Notes: generated from the letters alone by a model not told the origin. 64,000 nucleotides of DNA from Ructibacterium gallinarum (GCF_014982785.1 NZ_JADCKB010000007.1:1-64000), one strand, 5' to 3'; shown: positions 27,001 to 35,856, numbered from the stretch's first letter. A program made the numbers and translations.

Positions 27001-27244
27001 CAAAACTGCCTGTTCCCCCCAACTCTTGCGTAAAGATTTGAACATCCACAAATGCCATATTGTTCTGGAAAGAAACAATTTCCTGTTGTTTTTCCACATA
27101 TTTGCCATCGATTACCAGCATGCTGGAATTTTCTGCTGCAACTATGTATTCTGGCTGCTCATCAAGCGCAAAAATAACGCGTGGTACAGACAGCAAAGAC
27201 AGCATCATAGATACACTTATGGTAAACGCTATCCATTTTTTCAT
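24071..27244 (-). CDS. Secreted GH141-like beta-helix protein with N-terminal stalk domain
   Basis: A 1057-residue secreted paralogue of the next gene. A signal peptide (1-~26) precedes a copper-amine-oxidase-type stalk module (~30-125). The GH141-like beta-helix spans ~155-760 (IYLSPDGDDGAEGYPSAPVR at its start; shared YYQLYASGVQQQLARYPNEGW and NLLEELDIPGEWYIEP). C-terminal beta modules follow. Both paralogues keep the pattern ARYPNEG/SRWPNEG and the NNxIxD coils, so they probably act on related linkages. ATG 27244 has GGGAGG 5 nt upstream; the gap to the upstream esterase gene is 32 nt. Confidence 0.75.
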   Translation of the reverse strand: MKKWIAFTISVSMMLSLLSVPRVIFALDEQPEYIVAAENSSMLVIDGKYVEKQQEIVSFQNNMAFVDVQIFTQELGGTGSFETNGFRCILKGHVLSGTAERISIDGTAVPAPAPSKMGGRWFVSASVFGKDGLYYPIIEVPEYKMVVFGLAPAEPEVLIRMFGIYLSPDGDDGAEGYPSAPVRTPDAAAALARSWKEAVNACGMDMTIFFQPGSYPAFSLHSEDSGTKQHAVRFRALKANTVSISSAVHLSSEAFTVSEDERIPEKARGKVYEANISGLLGTYVPYPTNLGYQSQVTTDYYQLYASGVQQQLARYPNEGWMRIGEVVPGIDPATGQTEEPEKSWGICANSNVFTCDDTRLQRWIQAQNLVFAGYWGYFWAYQAKAVSSISENTVILDGKTHFGIRPNNPVFAMNLLEELDIPGEWYIEPDNQKIYYYPKDGKLDSLELAVNADPVLQVSANTKFVFLEGLRFENNRHGVEMDGAEYITFQNCTFRNLGTHGLRVLDGRNVVVKDCIMNQLGGAGVQFDESGIRKNENVSLEMSENLVQGCRISSYNQTFRTVEGGIVIRGNGGIVENNCIFDAPHSGIYFAGNQIVIQNNEIYNVLQETADAGVIYTCARDYTKQGNQILRNYIHDISKESFDEKDSGRHAIYLDDMTSGAVVKNNVVDGCSSAALFGGGWNNLIEDNVFLNCDTGMQFDCRASITRKATHVASITPPNGETYVNTKASFERIAQSGAEERWREQYPVLMGKFKDMFQDFSVNPITADNDIGIPRENILRNNTFAAPNAEKYSYNKLYSKLFSYSFTGDGNIHEGTMGTTDTESVAYWDKIMPIQQQKLHQQQAVFIPQKMTLVTKAGTPASSLDGLQGTEVLLRAEYQNTLPQGINEVLFLAVFKENGVMTGGQQWRQTVSPGGVEIEKYLVVPEQAGKNTRIEFCAWSTEDMCPLHEKQLLPAGEWLDIETAEVKNGMLSLTGTILPKTQGKQVLMGVTQGEPLIDALLQPELLQKIDQTTTGEDGSFCFVSRMKQNKSTDFVVIYLWCGETETQICVPCRKDSV

Positions 27245-27276
27245 AATTCCTCCCGCCGGTCACAGTGCCGGGTCTT

Positions 27277-30200
27277 CTATTGCGGATAAACCATTTTTTG
27301 ATACAGCGGTCTTATGTTTTGTGTGTTTGTCCATGTATAGATCTCAATATAATATGTCCGTGCATCATCGGGAACAGAAAGAGTAAAATCTGTGTTCTGT
27401 TCTTGCCCAATCTCCATAGCTGGAAGTGCTGCCCGATCAATATCCACCGTAGTACCGTCTGTATCCACCAATACCGCAAAAACCTGAATATCCGGCATAT
27501 CTTCCGCTGCATTATTTTGCAGCTTCACTTTTATTGCAGCATCTTTTCCACGATATGATGCAAGATCCTTAATTTCACTTCCATCTGCAAAGGTAACACT
27601 AACCACATCAAAAGCAGGTTTTTGTGTTGCAAAAGTCAAAGTATAATCTTCTTTCATACCGCTCACTTGTGCTCCATATGCATTTTTCTGTCCGGGCGAT
27701 ACTGGAATGGATTTGCTGACTGTAACCGTATAGGTTTGTTTTTCCTTTGCATTCTGAATAAGAAGATGAACCGTCTGTAAATCCTGATCCAACACCGCAG
27801 TAAAACTCTGTTCCCCGCCATTTACTTTAATATATTGGGTAACATCAGTGCCCTCTAATAGCTTGTAGTCAAATTTTAAATCCAACGGAACGGTTCCATC
27901 AATAACAGAAATGTCATCCACTCCCTCTGCAATACTTGTCTCTACAACCTTCATCCATGGCTTTGCAAAAGATTCCACCGAGATATCTTTAATTTGGAAT
28001 GTTATCTTTTCTTTTCCTGCTGCACTTCCATCTAATCCAGCAAAAAACAACTCTGTAGGAATTCCTAAATAGCGGCTTCCATCATATTCTGTAACAGTCC
28101 CATTTACTACATTTCCCGGACTGGCAGAAGAAGATATCTGTACCTTTCCGGTCTCAGCCTCAATGACATATTCAATATCCGCCCATTCTTCACCACTCCC
28201 TTTTGTTGTATCCACAAGCCAAAAATTACTGCTTCCAGCTGTTACATTGTCCCAACTTCCATAATAAAAGTTCCAGTTATCTACACCAATTGTTGCTGCA
28301 TCTCCATACCAAGTGGGACGAATTACTTCAATCCTGTCAGCGGTAAAGTAATAAGTACTGGTTCTAAGCGCACCAGCTATAAATCTTGGTCCTATGACAG
28401 AGCTTGGAATGCGCATACTGTATTTAATTCTGTAATAATCATTGGATCGAATCCCTTCCAGCGGAATCTTTAAGCTTGGCGATTGAAAACCTACAATTTG
28501 TTTTATATCCAAGGTGCCAACGCCATCTGTCACTGTCCATGTATTTTCTGGATTATCGCCGTTATCAAATCCACTATTTGGATTCAAAACAATATCAACC
28601 TTACTGTATGGTTTTTCCTCCGGTGGCTTCCCAGGTTCGTTATCAGAAGAAACAAGAATAAAATCTATCTTAATATCTTCCGCCGAACTTAGATTGTTTT
28701 TCGTTCCCGAAGGCCGGATGGTTACAGTATGCATGGTGTCCTCCAAATCCATTCGTGTGTACCAGGTTACAGGCTGATTATTGGTTTGATAATAAAGATC
28801 AATCTCCTGCTCCGGTTCTCCATCCACTGAAACCAGCATCTTACCAAAATTTGTGCCTATACGGTGTCCAATTAACAAAACCTGACCAAAGAATTCATAG
28901 GTGAGGCTGGCATCCGGATTCCTGGACTGTAACCCTGAGCCGTTTTGAGCTAAGTTTGCTTCATTCCAGTCGCCTTCACCATATGGAGTCCAGGCTCCTT
29001 GCTGCTCCATATAATCTGCATTAACAAAAGTACCGCTAAACGGATAATAATCTGTCCTGACGGGAGAAGAAGCATTCGGCTTGTTCCAGCTTCCGCAGTT
29101 AATCTGCGTCTTTAGAAAATCCGTATAAAATGCATAACCGGCATCATTAGGATGTGTATTATCTGAGGTGTACAATTTATCCCGTTCCAAATTACTACCG
29201 GGAGCAGCATCTCCTAAGCGGGAATCCATGTATTCCTGAATGTCAATATACTGCAATCCATAATGCGCTGCAATCTCTCTGTGCAAGTTTGCTCTGGTCG
29301 GGTTCGTACGGTTTGCAACCACACCTACACAAATTACATAGGGTATTTTCTCCATTCCCATTAACTGACGAATAATGCCTTCATATGCTCTGGCAGATAC
29401 ACTTTCACTCAGACTTTCATCATTTAATGAAAACTCAATGAATACAACATCAGGATTTTTTGAAATGACATCCCGCTGCGTACGAAGCAATCCATACGTT
29501 GACGGCGTACCACCGATACCGGCATTGATCTCTGTAAAACTGGTATTGCCTAAATCCAAAGTGTTAAGCCACTGTGTTATTTTTGTGCTCCATCGATTGT
29601 TGCTATTGGAAGCGCCTGCCCCCTCAGTGATGGAACCACCCAGATATGCTACATTCAGGTTTCCTTTATTGTATAGTTCGCCGAACGAAGCATCCATTGC
29701 ATCAAAGACCGGAAGCGAAACATGGTCAATCACTTTTTCATCTGCGCTCAAAAACCGGATTTCATAGGACGAAGCCGCTTCTGCCGATGGAAGCTTGACT
29801 TTTTCTCCTACTGCGACCGCAAAAGATTCTGCTTCTGTTCCATCTGATTTTACAATCACGCCTTGTGCCGCGCTTGCCTGCCCCAGATTTCCAACCTTTA
29901 CATAGATTTCCTGTCCCGCAGTGGCAGTACGCACAATTCCGCCATAGCTATCCATAAAAGCTACTTCTATTTTAGCCGGTCCGCTATCTTTCGTTTCCGC
30001 ATAAACATTTCGGATCTGAAGCGTGGTCGGATTTTGGTTAACCGAAAAAAATTCCAGGGACTGCAGGGCTTTCACCTTATAATTGTTCTCATAAGGTCCC
30101 TTTATTTCTCCATTCACGCCGATATAGAGGTTGCTCTTTTCCCCTGCCGCTTCAATCCAGTATTCTATCGTCGTCCATTCACTCAAGTCCACCGCTCGGC

Positions 30201-31845
30201 TCTCATACGCTCCCGCATTGTCCGGCTGAAAAGTCATTTTCCATTCTGATCCGTCTTTTGCATATTGCGGCTGCAGAATAAATCCGGCAAATTTATTGTC
30301 CTCCGGATTCAGCAACGCCAAAGACCCCACCTTACCCATGGAATCCGATGGGCCATCCGGCATTCTCACATCATAGGACACATGATACCATGCCGCGTAA
30401 GAATTTTCCCATTTTCCATTTTGGCCCAGGAAGATCGACAGTGACGGCGAGCCGCCTGTCTTATTGATGGTCAGTCCATTTTCCACATCATACGATGGAG
30501 TCCCTTCACTCAGCCAATATGTACTGCCATTATAGCCGCTTAGATCTGGTATATATTTGTTTTCCTTTGGCGGAAGTTCCGGGCCGCTCTCCTTCGTTTC
30601 CGCATAAACATTTCGGATCTGAAGCGTGGTCGGATCCTGATTTGTTGACCCAAATCCCAGGGACTGCAGCGCTTCTACTTTATAACTGTTCTCATAAGGC
30701 CCCTTTATTTCTCCATTTACGCTGATATATATGTTGCTCTTTTCCCCTGTCGCTTCAATCCAGTATTCTATCGTTGTCCATTCACTCAAGTCCACCGCTC
30801 GGCTCTCATACGCTCCCGCATTGTCCGGCTGAAAAGTCATTTTCCACTCCGAACCATCCTTCGCATATTGCGGTGTCATAATAAATCCCGAAAACTGACT
30901 AGTCGCCGGATTCAATAATGCCAAGGTCCCTACATTGCCCATAGATGCTGATGGGCCATCCGGCATTCTCACATCATAGGACACATGATACCATGCCGCA
31001 TAAGAATTTTCCCATTTCCCATTTTGACCCAGGAAGATTGACAGCGACGGTGAACCGCCTGTTTTATTGATGGTCAGCCCTGTTTCCGCATCATACGATG
31101 GAGTCCCTTCACTCAGCCAATATGTACTGCCATTATAACCGCTTAGATCTGGAGTATATTTGTTTTCCTTTGGCGGAAGTTCCGGGCCGCTCTCCTTCGT
31201 TTCCGCATAAACATTTCGGATCTGAAGCGTGGTCGGATCCTGATTTGTTGACCCAAATCCCAGGGACTGCAGCGCTTCTACTTTATAACTGTTTTCATAA
31301 GGCCCCTTTATTTCTCCATTTACGCTGATATATATGTTGCTCTTTTCCCCTGCCGCTTCAATCCAATATTCTATCGTCGTCCATTCACTCAAGTCCACCG
31401 CTCGGCTCTCATACGCTCCCGTATTGTCCGGTTTAAAAGTCATTTTCCAATCCGAACCATCTTTCGCATATTGCGGTGTCATAATAAATCCCGAAAACTG
31501 ACTAGTCGCCGGATTTAATAATGCCAAGGTCCCTACATTGCCCATAGATGCTGATGGGCCATCCGGCATTCTCACATCATAGGACACATGATACCATGCC
31601 GCATAAGAATTTTCCCATTTCCCATTTTGACCCAGGAAGATCGACAATGACGGTGAACCGCCTGTTTTATTGATGGTCAGCCCTGTTTCCGCATCATACG
31701 ATGGAGTCCCTTCACTCAGCCAATATGTACTGCCATTATAACCGCTTAGATCTGGAGTATATTTATTCTCCGCAGATACCGGTATTACTGTCATCATACT
31801 AAACAGCATTGCAGTCGCAATAAAAACAGCAAAAAATCTTTTCAC
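27277..31845 (-). CDS. Giant SGNH/GDSL esterase with three tandem 201-residue repeats
   Basis: A 1522-residue secreted protein starting with GTG (GGAGGGG 6 nt upstream). Signal peptide 1-~25. Three near-identical ~201-residue beta-sandwich repeats follow at ~27-227, 228-428 and 429-629, each beginning NKYxPDLSGYNGSTYWLSEG. The SGNH hydrolase domain (~700-920) has the Ser in YLGGSITEGAG, Gly in NAGIGGTPS, Asn in FIEFSLNDES and the Asp-His pair in DNTHPNDAGY. The C-terminal ~600 residues are further beta-rich modules. The likely role is deacetylation of a plant cell-wall glycan, with repeats for carbohydrate binding. It lies between the transport genes and the beta-helix enzymes. Confidence 0.82.
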   Translation of the reverse strand: MKRFFAVFIATAMLFSMMTVIPVSAENKYTPDLSGYNGSTYWLSEGTPSYDAETGLTINKTGGSPSLSIFLGQNGKWENSYAAWYHVSYDVRMPDGPSASMGNVGTLALLNPATSQFSGFIMTPQYAKDGSDWKMTFKPDNTGAYESRAVDLSEWTTIEYWIEAAGEKSNIYISVNGEIKGPYENSYKVEALQSLGFGSTNQDPTTLQIRNVYAETKESGPELPPKENKYTPDLSGYNGSTYWLSEGTPSYDAETGLTINKTGGSPSLSIFLGQNGKWENSYAAWYHVSYDVRMPDGPSASMGNVGTLALLNPATSQFSGFIMTPQYAKDGSEWKMTFQPDNAGAYESRAVDLSEWTTIEYWIEATGEKSNIYISVNGEIKGPYENSYKVEALQSLGFGSTNQDPTTLQIRNVYAETKESGPELPPKENKYIPDLSGYNGSTYWLSEGTPSYDVENGLTINKTGGSPSLSIFLGQNGKWENSYAAWYHVSYDVRMPDGPSDSMGKVGSLALLNPEDNKFAGFILQPQYAKDGSEWKMTFQPDNAGAYESRAVDLSEWTTIEYWIEAAGEKSNLYIGVNGEIKGPYENNYKVKALQSLEFFSVNQNPTTLQIRNVYAETKDSGPAKIEVAFMDSYGGIVRTATAGQEIYVKVGNLGQASAAQGVIVKSDGTEAESFAVAVGEKVKLPSAEAASSYEIRFLSADEKVIDHVSLPVFDAMDASFGELYNKGNLNVAYLGGSITEGAGASNSNNRWSTKITQWLNTLDLGNTSFTEINAGIGGTPSTYGLLRTQRDVISKNPDVVFIEFSLNDESLSESVSARAYEGIIRQLMGMEKIPYVICVGVVANRTNPTRANLHREIAAHYGLQYIDIQEYMDSRLGDAAPGSNLERDKLYTSDNTHPNDAGYAFYTDFLKTQINCGSWNKPNASSPVRTDYYPFSGTFVNADYMEQQGAWTPYGEGDWNEANLAQNGSGLQSRNPDASLTYEFFGQVLLIGHRIGTNFGKMLVSVDGEPEQEIDLYYQTNNQPVTWYTRMDLEDTMHTVTIRPSGTKNNLSSAEDIKIDFILVSSDNEPGKPPEEKPYSKVDIVLNPNSGFDNGDNPENTWTVTDGVGTLDIKQIVGFQSPSLKIPLEGIRSNDYYRIKYSMRIPSSVIGPRFIAGALRTSTYYFTADRIEVIRPTWYGDAATIGVDNWNFYYGSWDNVTAGSSNFWLVDTTKGSGEEWADIEYVIEAETGKVQISSSASPGNVVNGTVTEYDGSRYLGIPTELFFAGLDGSAAGKEKITFQIKDISVESFAKPWMKVVETSIAEGVDDISVIDGTVPLDLKFDYKLLEGTDVTQYIKVNGGEQSFTAVLDQDLQTVHLLIQNAKEKQTYTVTVSKSIPVSPGQKNAYGAQVSGMKEDYTLTFATQKPAFDVVSVTFADGSEIKDLASYRGKDAAIKVKLQNNAAEDMPDIQVFAVLVDTDGTTVDIDRAALPAMEIGQEQNTDFTLSVPDDARTYYIEIYTWTNTQNIRPLYQKMVYPQ
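29959..31767 (-). repeat. Three tandem 603-bp coding repeats
   Basis: Units at 31767-31165, 31164-30562 and 30561-29959 each encode 201 residues. Units 1 and 2 are almost identical in DNA, including silent sites; unit 3 differs mainly in its middle and end. This points to recent duplication or ongoing gene conversion. Confidence 0.9.
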
Positions 31846-31925
31846 AATTTTCCCCTCCTAGCACTAAAATCTATTTATAATTCTGCATAATTCTTCTCAC
31901 AACGCACTTTTTTACCTTTGAAAGA

Positions 31926-33380
31926 TCATTGTCCCAGATACGCATCCAGCTGACGCTGAATCTCTTCGATTACTTTTCGCTGTCCTGCTTCCTCTAATTT
32001 AGAAACCATTTCATTATACATTGCTTCATTTTCTGTGCCATTATCAACTGAAGCATATTCATTGCGCACTGTTGAAATCTGTGATAACTCCGTCTTAATC
32101 GGTTCAGTATCTAAAATAAAGCCAGAAATCGGAGATGGAATAGCCGTATCGTTCATTTGTTTTGTCTTTTCCCATACATCAGGCTCCTGACCTACCGTCA
32201 AATAAGCGTTAAACTGATTGCCAAACATCCATGCCGCATTAAGATTATAGCCACTCTCTGCAATAGGCTCAATATATTGCTCATCTATTCTGTTATAATG
32301 TTTTCCTTCAATTCCAAAGGCAATTAAATTGAATAATTCCTTGTCTGTCTGAACCAATTCCAGCATTTGAATCGCTTTTTCCTTGTTCTTGCTGGTACGC
32401 GAAATAGCTGTCATCGTTGCCATACCTGCATTCGCAGGAAGAAACGCCTCTCCGATCGGAATAAACGTCGCCTCTCGACCTGTTTTAGCCTTCCATTCCG
32501 CTTCAATTCCGGGTTTATAAACGGTATCTGTTACGGCATACTTTCCTGCAAGAATTTCAGAATCCACGTTTAAAACACTATTAATATCCTGCCGGATATA
32601 TCCCTTTGCATACCAATCATTCATCTTTTTAACGGCTTCCTTATACTCCGGCGTATCCTCTATCAACTCTACCTTCACATACTCGCCTTTTGGCGTATCC
32701 ACTCTGATACGGGCGCCACATTCCGGCGGAATAGATTCAAAATTTTCATTAATAAACACACTGCTCGTGGTTCGAGCAAACGGATACAAAGATGGCTCAT
32801 TTTCCTTGATGGTCTGGAGATATGGTTCTAAATCATCAAGCGTTTTCACCGATGAAGCATCAAAATGATACTTTTCTGCCAAATCATTAAAAATGACAAG
32901 GCATTGCTGCCGGAAAAGAACCTGCTGGTTAGGAATACCATAAATTTTCCCATTTATTTTTGTTGCATCAAACAAATATTGTGGAATTACCTCACGCAAT
33001 TGGGGCGCATTTTGATCAATTAATTCATCCATTTCCGCCAAAGCACCTTTCTGCACAGCAGTCAACACGTTATTGGTCCAATTTGACACAAAACACAAAT
33101 CCATCTCTTGTCCCGAAGCATACAACATTGTCATTCGATCATCATAGGCGCCTGCATCTACAAATTGGATATCCAGCCGCGCACCTATTTTCTCTTCTGT
33201 AATTTTATTTACCGCATCCATTACCATTTGTTTGTCTGTCGGATTTTCTTTAGGGACATACCAAGTAAGTGTAGGGCCATCACTATTACCGTTCTTTTGC
33301 CCATCAGAACTGCATGCCGTTAAACTGGAAAGCATCATTCCGATCATTACTACCGCTAGTATTGTGTGTTTTGCTTTCAT
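31926..33380 (-). CDS. Sugar ABC transporter solute-binding lipoprotein (LplA/LipO type)
   Basis: A 484-residue extracellular lipoprotein. The signal peptide ends in lipobox LTAC (Cys ~23), followed by a Ser/Asp/Gly linker. The mature part is a type 1 extracellular binding protein of the LipO/LplA group, with GPTLTWYVPKENPTDKQMV at its start and a DUF3502-like C-terminus. It delivers oligosaccharide to the two permeases encoded immediately upstream (gap 43 nt). The ribosome site AAGGAGGAG precedes ATG 33380. Confidence 0.92.
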   Translation of the reverse strand: MKAKHTILAVVMIGMMLSSLTACSSDGQKNGNSDGPTLTWYVPKENPTDKQMVMDAVNKITEEKIGARLDIQFVDAGAYDDRMTMLYASGQEMDLCFVSNWTNNVLTAVQKGALAEMDELIDQNAPQLREVIPQYLFDATKINGKIYGIPNQQVLFRQQCLVIFNDLAEKYHFDASSVKTLDDLEPYLQTIKENEPSLYPFARTTSSVFINENFESIPPECGARIRVDTPKGEYVKVELIEDTPEYKEAVKKMNDWYAKGYIRQDINSVLNVDSEILAGKYAVTDTVYKPGIEAEWKAKTGREATFIPIGEAFLPANAGMATMTAISRTSKNKEKAIQMLELVQTDKELFNLIAFGIEGKHYNRIDEQYIEPIAESGYNLNAAWMFGNQFNAYLTVGQEPDVWEKTKQMNDTAIPSPISGFILDTEPIKTELSQISTVRNEYASVDNGTENEAMYNEMVSKLEEAGQRKVIEEIQRQLDAYLGQ

Positions 33381-33423
33381 TATAACTCCTCCTTTATAAT
33401 CAATTATTTTTTTCTTTTAAAAA

Positions 33424-34320
33424 TTATCCCTTGACAGAACCAATGGTCAACCCTTTGACAAAATATTTTTGAAAAAAGGGAAAAACCAAAAGCATAGGGC
33501 CAATAGCAATGATAGCCATTGCCATCCTGACCGTTTCAGAAGGCAGATCAGCCATACTCAAGATGCTGCCAGGCACCATGTTTCCCGAAGAACTCATTCC
33601 CTGCAAAAGCTGAATATTCAATAAAATCCGTTGCAATAAATATTGCAATGTAATCAGCTTATCATCGCTAATATAAAGCATGGCTGTAAACCAATCATTC
33701 CATCGGGTCAGCGCTCCCAAAAGAGCTACCGTGGCCAATGCCGGTTTTGAAAGCGGTAATATCATTGTAAAGAAAATTCGATATTCTCCTGCCCCGTCCA
33801 GCAAAGCAGATTCACCAATGGAATCCGGAATCGATTTAAAAAAGGTACGAAGTAAAAAAACATGCCATACATTAATTAAACTGGGTAAAATATAAATCCA
33901 TATGGTATTGTTTAAATGTAAATACTGGGTATTTAAAATATAAGTAGGAACCAATCCACCGGAAAAAAGCATGGTGAAAAAAATATAAAACGTAATTCCT
34001 TGTTTAAATACCATATTTCTTTTTGACAGCGGATAAGCCACCATAGACATCAGCACAACACTGAGCACTGTCCCCATAACCGTGACCAGAATTGTTACGC
34101 CATATGCACGCAGTATCGTGTCTGGGTTTTTAAATAAATACTGATATGCTGAAAAATCAATCTTCTTAGGAATGAGCTGATATCCATAAAGCGCCACATC
34201 TTTTTCATTGGAAAAAGACACAGCAAGAATCAGCAAAAACGGAAATAAAATGGCAGCACACATAAGAATGAATAAAATATGTATCCACCAATTGCTGCAC
34301 CATCTTTTTTTTGCCAGCAT
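33424..34320 (-). CDS. Sugar ABC transporter permease, LplC/YtcP type
   Basis: A 298-residue inner-membrane permease with six predicted helices. The EAA loop is ESALLDGAGEYRIFFTMILPLSKPALAT (~190-217), the coupling site for the ATPase. A longer frame starts at 34377, but ATG 34320, five nt after GGGGGGAG, gives the normal LplC length and start. It pairs with the LplB-like permease 16 nt upstream. No ATPase gene is in the cluster. Confidence 0.92.
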   Translation of the reverse strand: MLAKKRWCSNWWIHILFILMCAAILFPFLLILAVSFSNEKDVALYGYQLIPKKIDFSAYQYLFKNPDTILRAYGVTILVTVMGTVLSVVLMSMVAYPLSKRNMVFKQGITFYIFFTMLFSGGLVPTYILNTQYLHLNNTIWIYILPSLINVWHVFLLRTFFKSIPDSIGESALLDGAGEYRIFFTMILPLSKPALATVALLGALTRWNDWFTAMLYISDDKLITLQYLLQRILLNIQLLQGMSSSGNMVPGSILSMADLPSETVRMAMAIIAIGPMLLVFPFFQKYFVKGLTIGSVKG

Positions 34321-34336
34321 AAGAACTCCCCCCTTT

Positions 34337-35305
34337 TTAAAATAATGCACAATCTGAATCGATCCGGTTAACAACATAGTTGGTAAGTATAATCATGATA
34401 AATCCTACTACCGACTGCAAAAGCCCGGTTGCAGCGGACATGGATAATCCGTCCGTCCCGATCTTCATGGTACGATAGATATAAGTATCAATGACATCTG
34501 TGGTAGAATACAGCTTGCCCACATCACGAGTCAGCTGATAAAAAAGTCCAAAATCCGCACGAAAAATATTTCCAATTGCCAATATAGTCATAATAATAAT
34601 TAAAGGGCGAATAGATGGCAAGGTAACATGCCAGATGGCTTGGAACCGGTTTGCACCGTCCACTTCTGCTGCCTCATAATAAGATCGGTCTACCCCCATC
34701 ATTCCTGCATAATAAGTAATACAATTAATACCTATATTTTTCCATAAATACGCAAGTGTTAAAATTGCAGGCCAGTACTTTGGTTCACTGTACCAGTCAA
34801 TACCAGCCATCCCGAAACTCTTCAAAACTACATTTATAAAGCCATATTGTGGATTTAAAAGCGCATAAGTCATATAACCTACAATAACCCAGGATAGAAA
34901 ATAGGGAATAATTAAGATAGTCTGATAAATTTTTATACAAAGACGAACAGAAACTTCATATAGCATCAAAGCCGTTACAACAGCTCCAACCGTACCGGTT
35001 GCAATAAACAATGAATTAAGCAAAAGGGTGTTACGAGTAATTCTAGTAAAATCATTAGAGCGAATTAAAAACTCAAAATTTTTCCATCCTACCCAGTTGC
35101 TTCCCAAAATGCCTAAATCAAACCGATAATCTTTAAATGCAATTACCAATCCTCCCATAGGAATATAATTAAAAATCAAAAGTAACAAAAGAGGTATTGC
35201 GCACATTGACAAAAGCTGTATCATGTTTTTATTTTTATACCATTTATTTTGGTTTAACTTAGGTGGTGCCGCAGTTTTCATCTTGTATTTCTGGTTATTT
35301 ATCAC
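34337..35305 (-). CDS. Sugar ABC transporter permease, LplB type
   Basis: A 322-residue permease, first gene of the glycan operon. Six transmembrane helices; the first is SMCAIPLLLLLIFNYIPMGG (~33-52). The EAA loop is YYEAAEVDGANRFQAIWHVTLPSIRPLI (~208-235). It starts with GTG at 35305, preceded by GGGAGGG at 8-nt spacing; the N-terminal ~28 residues are a charged cytoplasmic tail. With the LplC-type permease and the lipoprotein it forms a CUT1 importer for oligosaccharides. Confidence 0.92.
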   Translation of the reverse strand: MINNQKYKMKTAAPPKLNQNKWYKNKNMIQLLSMCAIPLLLLLIFNYIPMGGLVIAFKDYRFDLGILGSNWVGWKNFEFLIRSNDFTRITRNTLLLNSLFIATGTVGAVVTALMLYEVSVRLCIKIYQTILIIPYFLSWVIVGYMTYALLNPQYGFINVVLKSFGMAGIDWYSEPKYWPAILTLAYLWKNIGINCITYYAGMMGVDRSYYEAAEVDGANRFQAIWHVTLPSIRPLIIIMTILAIGNIFRADFGLFYQLTRDVGKLYSTTDVIDTYIYRTMKIGTDGLSMSAATGLLQSVVGFIMIILTNYVVNRIDSDCALF

Positions 35306-35510
35306 AAACCATCCCTCCCTCTCTGCGGATTATTTATCTATTTTAATTATATCACCTATACATCTTTTTTTCTACTTTCCATTTTTGCTCTTTTCATCAC
35401 AATTTTTGCCATTATATTTTGTATATTATAATTTTTCAGCAGCATAAAATCTTAACTAATTTTTATTAATAAAACACAAGGAACACAACTAATATATTCC
35501 CCTTTGATAT
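35306..35510 (-). promoter_or_regulatory. Promoter region of the glycan operon
   Basis: A gene-free AT-rich stretch upstream of lplB. A perfect minus-strand -10 TATAAT lies at 35351-35346, with only a poor -35 (TAGAAA at 35374-35369, 17-nt spacer). A good -10 with a weak -35 fits a promoter that needs an activator such as the YesN-type protein. No clear inverted-repeat operator was found. Confidence 0.45.
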
Positions 35511-35547
35511 ACTAAAAAAAGCCCAGCAAAAGCTGAGCTTTTTTAGT
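35511..35547. terminator. Bidirectional hairpin terminator, probably the original guaA terminator
   Basis: Stem ACTAAAAAAAGC-C-CAGC / GCTG-A-GCTTTTTTAGT with loop AAAA. On the minus strand it ends in a run of seven T. It lies ~120 nt beyond the left copy of the guaA end, where the guaA terminator would sit before the element inserted. Confidence 0.75.
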
Positions 35548-35633
35548 GTATGAAATAATAACATCTGAGAAAGTATAATCCATCTTTTTTATAGATATTT
35601 TCTTAACAGTATCAAAATTTAATTTCTGTTTTT

Positions 35634-35655
35634 ACATTCCCTGAAATGGGAATGT
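35634..35655 (+). terminator. Hairpin with T-run beside the left attachment core
   Basis: Perfect 8-bp arms ACATTCCC / GGGAATGT around TGAAAT, followed on the plus strand by TTTTGTTT. It could stop plus-strand transcription. Its GGGAATG arm resembles the att core 10 nt away, so it may also be part of the recombination site. Confidence 0.45.
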
Positions 35656-35664
35656 TTTTGTTTC

Positions 35665-35676
35665 TCATTCCCACTC
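35665..35676. other. Left attachment core of the guaA-integrated element
   Basis: TCATTCCCACTC is an exact copy of the last 12 nt of guaA at 47343-47354 (minus strand GAGTGGGAATGA, encoding Glu-Trp-Glu-stop). The two copies bracket all integrase, relaxase and cargo genes. Confidence 0.85.
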
Positions 35677-35693
35677 CACAAATGTTTTATTTT

Positions 35694-35713
35694 ACTAAAC
35701 TTATTTGTTTAAG
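35694..35713. promoter_or_regulatory. Operator-like palindrome at the left end
   Basis: ACTAAACT-TATT-TGTTTAAG matches the ACTAAACA-N4-TGTTTAGT sites at the integrase/XRE control region (45646-45792), 10 kb away. It lies 17 nt inside the left core and may let the element's repressor act at the att end. Confidence 0.5.
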
Positions 35714-35777
35714 TTTTTAGCTGCTTGTTTATGTATTCTATTCTTATTTGCTCCATTATTTCACGGCTAAAAATTTT

Positions 35778-35798
35778 TTAGTATCAAAATAGTATCAC
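35778..35798. repeat. Left arm-type repeat (two TAGTATCA copies)
   Basis: Two TAGTATCA motifs spaced 11 nt start to start. The 21-nt block matches 18 of 21 positions with 47264-47284 at the other end, in the same orientation; only the central AAA/TTT differs. This is the expected layout of integrase arm-binding sites. Confidence 0.65.
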
Positions 35799-35856
35799 TA
35801 TCTATAAAACATCGTTCATACAATCTAATTAAATGCACTTTCGTTAAAGTGCCAAA

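Noticed and set aside
29959-31767. CRISPR array
   Set aside because: The repeats are 603-bp in-frame protein modules without short spacers; no cas genes are in the window.
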